Shown here piece by piece: positions 57,869 to 64,000 of a DNA stretch of 64,000 nucleotides. The position numbers and the translations under genes are program-made. The notes beneath the pieces were generated by a model. It had not been told where the DNA came from and ran no database searches. It saw only the letters and a program-made list of their open reading frames with translations. Source of the DNA: Corynebacterium kroppenstedtii (GTDB lineage: Bacteria > Actinomycetota > Actinomycetes > Mycobacteriales > Mycobacteriaceae); NCBI RefSeq assembly GCF_003243515.1, contig NZ_QFRA01000005.1:1-64000 (forward strand), written 5' to 3'. Within the stretch, counting starts at the first letter, position 1. Each line of letters begins with the position of its first letter.

Positions 57869-58786
57869 TTAGACGGGAACAATAACAGTGGGGACGGGCG
57901 AATTCCGCACAATCTGGTTTGTCGACGAACCAAGGAACGTATGTCCGAAGACGCCCAGCGTGGAACTGCCCACGACTAGGAGGTCCCCTTTCTTCCAATC
58001 TAGGTCGGTGATGGAACTTTCCCAGTCCTCGCCGGACCCGATAGCAAGGTCGACGCGGAGATCGTCAAAGCGCGCGAGCGCGCGTTCTTGTCCACGCTCA
58101 AGGATGCTTTGGGCCTGGTCACGCCATTGCCGGGTGGCCTCTTTGGCGTGTTTGTATAGCGTTTCGGTGGGGTACATCGACGGCCCGTGAGGCGTGAATG
58201 CCACAAGGCGGAGGGGAACATCCCATCGGTGTGCGTAGTCGCACGCTTTCCGCAGCGCCTCTTGCGATTGTTCAGTATCGACGTAGGCGCAGTTGACCCG
58301 CGTGACGCCTTTCTTAGATGCGCGCAGGTCACGCGGGGCCAGCCCCAGGGATACAGGTGCGCAGTGAAGCAGTGCGTCCGCTGTGGATCCGGCGACAAAT
58401 CGGCCCTCGGGCGCAGAAGCGTGGGATCCGAGCAAGATAATCGTTGCGTTGAAATTAGTGGCAGCCGCGCTGAGGGCGTCGGTTTCGGAGGCGGCGGTGA
58501 CAAACTGAAAGGGTGTGGCATCCAGGGAATCGTCGGGAACGCAGGCCTCTTTTAGAGCCTCAAGAGCAGCGCGTTCGCACTTTTTCGTTTCCTTGCGGAT
58601 CCAACGTTGGTAGTCCTCCCCCAGCTCGTCGGGAGCGCCGGATGGCCATATCGAGGGCAGGACAGTGACGGTCCGAATGACGGCTGGCGAGGTACGGGCG
58701 AACCATGCGGCGAATTCCTCGGCACTGGATTCGGTGGGATGAGGACGTCGGGCGATGAGGATGCGAACCGGGGATTCGTTAGTCAC
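57869..58786 (-). CDS. Tandem universal stress protein (UspA family)
   Basis: 305 residues starting GTG, two Usp domains in one chain. The C-terminal domain is the clearer one: LLVVGSSTLGVFGHTFLGSSTNQIVRNSPVPTVIVPV matches the ATP-binding GxxG(9)G(S/T) motif. The N-terminal domain has the same layout with IILLGSHASAPEGRFVAGSTADALLHCAPVSLGLAP. Such proteins bind nucleotides and respond to stress; the exact role is unknown. Last but one gene of a minus-strand run. Confidence 0.9.
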   Translation of the reverse strand: MTNESPVRILIARRPHPTESSAEEFAAWFARTSPAVIRTVTVLPSIWPSGAPDELGEDYQRWIRKETKKCERAALEALKEACVPDDSLDATPFQFVTAASETDALSAAATNFNATIILLGSHASAPEGRFVAGSTADALLHCAPVSLGLAPRDLRASKKGVTRVNCAYVDTEQSQEALRKACDYAHRWDVPLRLVAFTPHGPSMYPTETLYKHAKEATRQWRDQAQSILERGQERALARFDDLRVDLAIGSGEDWESSITDLDWKKGDLLVVGSSTLGVFGHTFLGSSTNQIVRNSPVPTVIVPV

Positions 58787-58828
58787 GGTGGTGCTCCGTT
58801 GGTCGGAAGGCTAGGGTTGGGACGTGTG

Positions 58829-59386
58829 TTAGTCGTGTGCTGGGTGTTCGTCTTCAGGGCCGCCCTCATGGTCATTGAGGATGCGCTCGAGGACGTCGGT
58901 AAGTTCGAGTGCTAGCTCTTTGCCGTCTTCGGTGTATTGAGCGATAAACCGCGCGAACTCAAGGTTTCGTTGTGCATTGATCCGCTCGAGCTCTTCCCTG
59001 CCGTGGTCCGTCAGGGCGACGGTTACTCCGCGGCGGTCGTGTTTATCGCGCTCCCGAACAACAAGTCCGTCGAACTCGAGACGGTGAATCGCGTTCGATG
59101 CGGTGGGCATGCGGATGGACTCGAATTTGGCGATGTCACTAATCCGCATGGAACCGTGGTGTTCCAGCACGGAAAGTATGGAGATTTGGCTAGCGGTAAG
59201 AGCGGTGTGAACCGACTGACGGTAATAAATTAAGACGAGCCTGTTGAGAAGTGGTCGGAGCCGTGCCGCAATCTCTTCGATAGAAATGTCCTCAGGAGGT
59301 TGTTTCGAGGATTGTGTGGTGGCGTGGTCAGAAGTGGCGTCGCCTGAATTTTTATTGATGGACTTGTCAATTGAGGTCATTGTCAC
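58829..59386 (-). CDS. MarR family transcriptional regulator
   Basis: 185 residues. A disordered N-terminus of about 40 residues precedes the winged helix: LTASQISILSVLEHHGSMRISDIAKFESIRMPTASNAIHRLEFDGLVVRERDKHDRRGVTVALTDHG, the classic MarR recognition helix and wing. Dimerisation helices flank it. It lies 42 bases upstream of the universal stress gene on the same strand; it may regulate that unit or itself. Ligand unknown, no conserved cysteine pair. Confidence 0.92.
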   Translation of the reverse strand: MTMTSIDKSINKNSGDATSDHATTQSSKQPPEDISIEEIAARLRPLLNRLVLIYYRQSVHTALTASQISILSVLEHHGSMRISDIAKFESIRMPTASNAIHRLEFDGLVVRERDKHDRRGVTVALTDHGREELERINAQRNLEFARFIAQYTEDGKELALELTDVLERILNDHEGGPEDEHPAHD

Positions 59387-59530
59387 CAGGTGCGTTAGTT
59401 AGAAGTGGACTCCTCTTATTATATGATGATTCTCACCCGCGCTAAAGCTGCTTTCGTGCAGTGAAGGGCTATGCGAGCCGACGGTGTGCGGGGCTATACA
59501 TGTGAGGCTATTGTGCCTATAGTGACCGGG

Positions 59531-59923
59531 ATGAGCTGGACAGAGACGAGGAATCATCAGCTTGATCGGCGACGGTTGCTGGCTGAATACCGCCGGGGAG
59601 AGATCTCTGCGGAGGAATTGCGGCAGTCGTCGCGTCGGCTGATTGATGCCGCTGATTTTCATGGTGAACCACAAGATCGGCCGTGTCCGTTGTGTGGAAA
59701 AAGGACGTTAAAAAATGTCATCTGGATATTCGGCGACAACTTGGGGAAAATAGCAGGGACCGCGCGTAGTCGTCGAGAGGTTGAGGCCCTGGCGGAAACC
59801 TATGGCGACATAACCGCCCACATTGTGGAGGTATGCGTGCATTGCCGGTGGAACGTGCTGCTTCGTGAGATGCTTGCCCGTGTAGGAAGTGGTACGTCCA
59901 AACCTCGCGTAGAGGAGAAGTAG
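59531..59923 (+). CDS. DUF5318 family zinc-ribbon protein
   Basis: 130 residues from ATG 59531 (MSWTETRNHQ). The RRLLAEYRRGEISAEELRQS start and two Cys pairs, CPLCG and CVHC, spaced about 60 residues apart, suggest a zinc site. It occupies the same place as the mycobacterial gene upstream of ponA1, and it ends 5 bases before the PBP gene. Function unknown; conserved linkage implies a role in cell-wall synthesis or its control. Confidence 0.88.
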   Translation: MSWTETRNHQLDRRRLLAEYRRGEISAEELRQSSRRLIDAADFHGEPQDRPCPLCGKRTLKNVIWIFGDNLGKIAGTARSRREVEALAETYGDITAHIVEVCVHCRWNVLLREMLARVGSGTSKPRVEEK

Positions 59924-59928
59924 GAATA

Positions 59929-62106
59929 GTGAGTAACAAACAACCACGAAGGCAGGCCAAGACGCCCACCTGGAAAAAGGTGCTGCTATGGACAGGTGTG
60001 ATCCTCCTTGTCCTCATTCTTGCGCCTGTTGTGGCATTCTTTTCCGCCTACGCGGTAACGAAAGTTCCGGAGCCTCAAGAGCTACAAACTAATCAGATTG
60101 CGACGATGTACGCGTCGGACTCCTCCACCCAGTTGGCGCGCATCGTCCCGCCCGGCGGTAACCGTACGGATATTGATCTGTCGGAGATACCTCAACCGGT
60201 GCGACAAGCCGTGCTGGCCGCGGAGGACCGTTCTTTCTATTCCAATCCTGGCTTCTCCGTTAAAGGTTTCGGACGCGCTGCGCTGGGGCTTGTGACGGGT
60301 AAGGAATCCTCTGGTGGTGGTTCCACCATCACTCAGCAGTATGTGAAGAACGCCCTCGTGGGTAACGAGCACTCCTACACGCGTAAGGCTAAGGAACTCG
60401 TTATTTCGGCGAAGATGGCCCGCGAGTGGTCCAAAGATGAAATCCTCGGCGCGTATTTGAACACTATTTATTTTGGTCGTAACGCGTATGGCATCGCTGC
60501 AGCGTCGAAGGCGTATTTCAACAAGGACGTGAAGGACCTCACGCCGGAGGAAGGCGCTGTGTTGGCTGCATCTATTCAGCGTCCGTCGGAGTTGGATCCC
60601 TGGACTAATCGCCAGGCTGCTGAAGAACGTTGGAATTATGTCATGGACGGTATGGCCGACATGGGTGCGATTAACGGTGAGGAACGCGCTCAGGCCGTAT
60701 ACCCCGAGGTCATCGACCCGAATACGATCGATACGGGCTCTGAAGTTGAGGGCACGAATGGTCTGATTAAGTCGCAGGTCATGTCCGAGCTTGAGGCATC
60801 TGGCATTAGTGAGCAGGACGTCAACACCCAGGGGTTAAAGATTACGACGACGATTGACCCCAAGGTTCAGAAGTCTGTAACGGACACGGTGAAGAACCGC
60901 ATGCAGGAATACCCAGATGATTACCGCACCGCAGTGGTCTCGGTTGATCCCCGCAATGGCGCGGTGAAGGGCTATTACGGTGGCGACGATCCTAATGGTT
61001 GGGACTTCGCAAACACCGGCCTCCAGACCGGTTCGACGTTCAAGATCTTCGGTTTGGCCGCGGGCCTGGAGCAGGGAATGTCGCTCTCCCGCGTGTACTC
61101 CTCTGCCCCGGTGACCATTAACAACCTGACCATTCAGAACTCTGAAGGCGAATCCTGTGGTTCCTGTAGCTTGGCCACAGCGTTGAAGATGTCGCTGAAC
61201 ACGAGCTTCGTGCGTATGCAGCATGATTTGAAGCATGGTGCGAAGGACACGGCTGATATGGCGCACCGCCTGGGTATCCCGACCGAGGTCAATGGCGAAA
61301 AGACATTGCAGGAAAAGGATGGCCGGGTGTACGACGGCGTCATCTTGGGCCAGTACTTAACCCGCCCGATTGACATGGCGACGGGCCTGTCCACGCTGGC
61401 GGATAACGGTATGTACCACCAGACGCACTTTGTTCAGAAGGTGGAAACGTCGTCAGGCAAGGTCCTGCTGGACCGGTCGAACGTCGAGGGCGATCAGCGT
61501 ATTGATAAAGATGTTGCCAATAACGTCATTTCGGCGATGGAGCCGATTGCGTCGTATTCGCGCAATCACGGCCTGGCTGGTGGCCGGACCTCGGCGGCGA
61601 AATCCGGTACGGCTCAGCTGGGTGATACCGGCAATAACAAGGACGCCTGGTTTGTTGGTGCAACCCCGCAATTAGCGACGGCGGTCTGGGTCGGCACGAA
61701 CGACGGCCAGCCCATTTTCTACTCGGGTCGTCCGATGTATGGTGTTGGACTCCCCGCCGACATTTGGAAGCAGACCATGGATAGTGCTTTGCAGGGCGAA
61801 GACTATATGGCCTTTGGTGATTCGGGTTCGTCGGGCTCCAAGCAGGCGAATACAAACTCGGGCGGGTCGAAGAAGACCTATACCCAAACGACGACGGTCC
61901 AACAGCAGCAGCCGCAGCGTACTCGTGCACCCCAGACGCAGGTGCCACAGCAGCAGTACGTGCCCGAGACGCAGGAGACTCCCGCCCCGACGCCGCAAGC
62001 ACCCGACAATGGTGGTCTGAATATTCCGACGCGGACGCAGGAAATTGTCCCCGGTGTGGAGGTTCCCGTTCCGGACTTGGGTAACAACGACGAGCCGGCT
62101 CCGTAG
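59929..62106 (+). CDS. ponA: Bifunctional penicillin-binding protein 1 (PonA-type)
   Basis: 725 residues starting GTG. One N-terminal membrane segment (VLLWTGVILLVLILAPVVAFF), then a glycosyltransferase GT51 domain with the catalytic Glu in LAAEDRSFYSNPGFSVKG and the GGSTITQQYVKN box. The transpeptidase domain has STFK (GSTFKIFG, active Ser), SxN (SLNTSFV) and KSGT (AKSGTAQLG). The C-terminal 115 residues are a Ser/Gly- and then Gln/Pro/Thr-rich tail with no fold. It polymerises glycan strands and cross-links peptides. The order DUF5318-ponA-GT87 equals that in mycobacteria. Confidence 0.96.
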   Translation: MSNKQPRRQAKTPTWKKVLLWTGVILLVLILAPVVAFFSAYAVTKVPEPQELQTNQIATMYASDSSTQLARIVPPGGNRTDIDLSEIPQPVRQAVLAAEDRSFYSNPGFSVKGFGRAALGLVTGKESSGGGSTITQQYVKNALVGNEHSYTRKAKELVISAKMAREWSKDEILGAYLNTIYFGRNAYGIAAASKAYFNKDVKDLTPEEGAVLAASIQRPSELDPWTNRQAAEERWNYVMDGMADMGAINGEERAQAVYPEVIDPNTIDTGSEVEGTNGLIKSQVMSELEASGISEQDVNTQGLKITTTIDPKVQKSVTDTVKNRMQEYPDDYRTAVVSVDPRNGAVKGYYGGDDPNGWDFANTGLQTGSTFKIFGLAAGLEQGMSLSRVYSSAPVTINNLTIQNSEGESCGSCSLATALKMSLNTSFVRMQHDLKHGAKDTADMAHRLGIPTEVNGEKTLQEKDGRVYDGVILGQYLTRPIDMATGLSTLADNGMYHQTHFVQKVETSSGKVLLDRSNVEGDQRIDKDVANNVISAMEPIASYSRNHGLAGGRTSAAKSGTAQLGDTGNNKDAWFVGATPQLATAVWVGTNDGQPIFYSGRPMYGVGLPADIWKQTMDSALQGEDYMAFGDSGSSGSKQANTNSGGSKKTYTQTTTVQQQQPQRTRAPQTQVPQQQYVPETQETPAPTPQAPDNGGLNIPTRTQEIVPGVEVPVPDLGNNDEPAP

Positions 62107-62147
62107 TTCATCGATGAGTCGGCCCGTACAGAGTGAAGAAGGACATA

Positions 62148-63704
62148 GTGGCGTTGGGTGCAGGTAGAGGAAAAGAACAGCAGGACACCGACGTGTTGAG
62201 GGTTCAGCCGAGCCTGACGGAGCCCGCAGCGCAACGGTGGACTCATTTCCTTGGGGGGCCTATTGCGCGCCACGGTCTCGTCGGGCGAGCAGTATGGGCC
62301 ACTCCCCTCCGCGTCCTGATGGGCCTGGCCCTGGGCATGATGTCCCTGGGTTGGCTCTCGAAGGCGGATTGTCTTCGTGGCGACGGTGACGGGGTGAATT
62401 GGACCGCGAACCGTCAGTACATCTCCGGGTGTTACGCGGATTCCATTCCGCTGTACAGCATTGAAGGCCTGAAGGATGGGCACTTTCCGTATGTCTACTC
62501 CTGGGCCGGTGATGGTGGCACCCGTCATATGGAGTACCCGGTTCTCACCGGGCTCTACCAGTGGTTATGCGCCCAGTTAGCGGCCCCCTTGCACTGGTTT
62601 GCGGACCTCATTGGGTGGTCGGTGCCCCGCGTCGATTTCTATTTCGGTGTGAACGCAGTGTTCCTTGCGATTGCGTGGATCGGGACGTTGTGGTTCACCT
62701 ATCAGTTGGCCGGTCACCGCGTGTGGGACGTCATTCTGGTTGCGGCCAGCCCCATCGTGGGTGTGCACATCTTCACCAATTTCGACTCTCTAGCGACAGT
62801 GTGTGCGATGGGTGCCATTTTCCTCTGGACCAGGAAGAAGTACGCAGGAGCTGGGATTCTCATCGGCCTGGGGGCGGCCGCAAAGCTCTGGCCCGCGTAT
62901 ACCTTAGGTGCTTTCCTCGTGCTGGTCATCCGCCACCGTTGGCGGGAGCGCACGGAATTCATCAACACGGTGGTTTCGGCTGTGGTCACCTGGCTTGTGG
63001 TGAATATCCCGATCATGATTGCATCCCCTGCCGGATGGGCGGAATTCTTCACCCGGAATGGGAAGAGAGCAGCTGAAGATTCGACGATCTACAGCGTGCT
63101 TTCATGGCTGACTGGGTTCAGTTACTCCACCACTGTCCCGGTGAAGGCGCAGTCGATCATCTCGTTCGTGTTGTTCGGGCTGTGCTGTGTCGGAATTTTG
63201 GTTCTCGGGCTGAAGGTCAAACGCGAGCCTGCAGTGTGGGAACTGTCGTTGTTGATCATCGCCGCGTTCGTGTTGACCAGTAAGGTATGGAGCCCACAAT
63301 ACTCGTTGTGGCTCGTGTCCCTCGTCGCGCTGTCTCTCCCCCGCTGGCGTCTGGTGTTCGCCTGGATGTGGGTGGAAGCTATTTACTGGTTCGTGCGCAT
63401 GTGGTGGTTCACGGGGGCGGACAATAAAGGCGCGCCAGACTGGCTTTTCAACTCCTTCGTGATCGCGCGGGACGCGCTTGTTGTGGCCATCCTTGTGCTG
63501 GTGATCCAGCAGATGCGTGGTACACGTCCCGACGCTCCACGAACGATGGTCCAGGCGGAGGTCCCTGGGCAGCAGGAAACGGATGTGGTGGCGTCGCAGC
63601 GCGGTCCGTCGTCGGCAATGAGTAGTCGGACGGTAACTAGTGATGTGGTAACTAGCCGTGCGGATCTCGTCGGTACACGATCAAATGTGGGGGCTACAGC
63701 ATGA
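62148..63704 (+). CDS. GT87-like membrane glycosyltransferase (polyprenol-linked donor)
   Basis: 518 residues from GTG 62148, preferred because AAGGA lies 4 bases upstream; GTG 62133 would add five. About ten to twelve hydrophobic segments with the DUF2029/GT87 pattern: MEYPVLTGLYQWLCAQLA, NFDSLATVCAMGAIFLWTRK and LGAAAKLWPAYTLGAFLVL. The family includes mycobacterial mannosyltransferases that use polyprenyl-phosphomannose for cell-envelope glycolipids or lipoglycans. The donor and acceptor cannot be fixed. C-terminal 50 residues are polar. The gene sits between ponA and a small membrane protein with which it overlaps by 4 bases. Confidence 0.85.
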   Translation: MALGAGRGKEQQDTDVLRVQPSLTEPAAQRWTHFLGGPIARHGLVGRAVWATPLRVLMGLALGMMSLGWLSKADCLRGDGDGVNWTANRQYISGCYADSIPLYSIEGLKDGHFPYVYSWAGDGGTRHMEYPVLTGLYQWLCAQLAAPLHWFADLIGWSVPRVDFYFGVNAVFLAIAWIGTLWFTYQLAGHRVWDVILVAASPIVGVHIFTNFDSLATVCAMGAIFLWTRKKYAGAGILIGLGAAAKLWPAYTLGAFLVLVIRHRWRERTEFINTVVSAVVTWLVVNIPIMIASPAGWAEFFTRNGKRAAEDSTIYSVLSWLTGFSYSTTVPVKAQSIISFVLFGLCCVGILVLGLKVKREPAVWELSLLIIAAFVLTSKVWSPQYSLWLVSLVALSLPRWRLVFAWMWVEAIYWFVRMWWFTGADNKGAPDWLFNSFVIARDALVVAILVLVIQQMRGTRPDAPRTMVQAEVPGQQETDVVASQRGPSSAMSSRTVTSDVVTSRADLVGTRSNVGATA

Positions 63705-63889
63705 CTCCTCAAGTGACGTTGACGATCATTAGCGTTTTTATCGGATTCTTCTTATTCACCGCCTCGTTTGCCAGTTTCATGTACAAGAAGCCGGCAAAGG
63801 TGACGTGGTGGTTATTCGGGATCGCCGTTTTCTTTATCACTGTTGTGCCGGTGACCGTTGCTGTCTTTTGGGCAACGCTCATCAATTAG
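63701..63889 (+). CDS. Small two-span membrane protein
   Basis: 62 residues, ATG overlapping the GT87 stop (ATGA). Two hydrophobic segments (LTIISVFIGFFLFTASFASFMY and WWLFGIAVFFITVVPVTVAVFWATLI) with the basic loop KKPAKVT between, indicating a hairpin with the loop in the cytosol. No known family, but the coupling suggests it serves the glycosyltransferase. After it, to the end of the window, lie 111 bases with a weak AGCCA/TGGCT hairpin and T-run. Confidence 0.8.
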   Translation: MTPQVTLTIISVFIGFFLFTASFASFMYKKPAKVTWWLFGIAVFFITVVPVTVAVFWATLIN

Positions 63890-64000
63890 ACGGGTTGCTC
63901 ATCATCTAGCCAGCCGGCCGTGTTTTCATGTGGCTCTTTTTTGCGGTTCCGGGTTTTGCCTCTGGCCAGTGGTTTGGTAGTCTCGGGGGGTTGCTTGACG

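Overview
The window is a chromosomal origin region from an actinomycete of the order Mycobacteriales, most probably a Corynebacterium with GC in the mid-50s by eye. The gene order around the origin matches the classic actinobacterial arrangement: gyrB-dciA-recF-dnaN-dnaA on the minus strand, then rpmH-rnpA-yidD-yidC-jag-rsmG-parA-parB on the plus strand. Next come cwlM-trxA-trxB-anti-sigma-sigM-murJ-DUF6049-NUDIX on the minus strand and the tRNA nucleotidyltransferase on the plus strand. A pseudokinase-fused MurJ and the DUF5318, DUF6918 and DUF6049 families support the assignment. A kroppenstedtii-like species is only a guess.

Left arm (1-12113): an accessory minus-strand operon reads from about 6061 off the left edge. 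It encodes an ECF-type importer (S component, then a fused two-ATPase/T protein), a FAAL-like acyl-AMP ligase, and the N-terminus of a non-ribosomal peptide synthetase (carrier domain followed by a Cy-type heterocyclisation domain). It looks like a locus for making and taking up a thiazoline/oxazoline metallophore. Beyond it lie a secreted trypsin-like protease, a secreted lipase-like hydrolase, an M18 aminopeptidase, a DUF6918 protein and an amino-acid permease.

Origin (12114-30500): the DNA replication genes surround a DnaA-box-rich dnaN-dnaA intergenic region (six perfect boxes). The dnaA-rpmH spacer holds three more. Eight parS or near-parS sites lie between 7.5 and 26.7 kb, three of them inside or at the edges of coding regions. 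ParA and ParB, which act on these sites, are encoded at 25.6-28.3 kb. A small accessory patch (29.4-30.4 kb) holds a short membrane protein, a ribbon-helix-helix protein and a HicB-like protein.

Envelope and redox block (30491-44724): CwlM-like pseudo-amidase, thioredoxin and its reductase, SigM with a probable anti-sigma factor, MurJ with a cytoplasmic pseudokinase, DUF6049, a NUDIX protein with a long basic tail, PcnA/CCA-type nucleotidyltransferase and YqgE.

Right arm (44756-64000): AzlCD-type branched-chain amino-acid exporter, a bile-acid/Na+ symporter-family protein, a degenerate ABC-ATPase-like protein coupled to a YhgE/Pip membrane protein, NUDIX, SdpI-like, SDR, a 378-residue protein I do not recognise, LeuS, signal peptidase I, a universal stress protein, a MarR regulator, and the DUF5318-PBP1-GT87-small membrane protein operon. 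No rRNA, tRNA, CRISPR array, prophage or insertion sequence was recognised.
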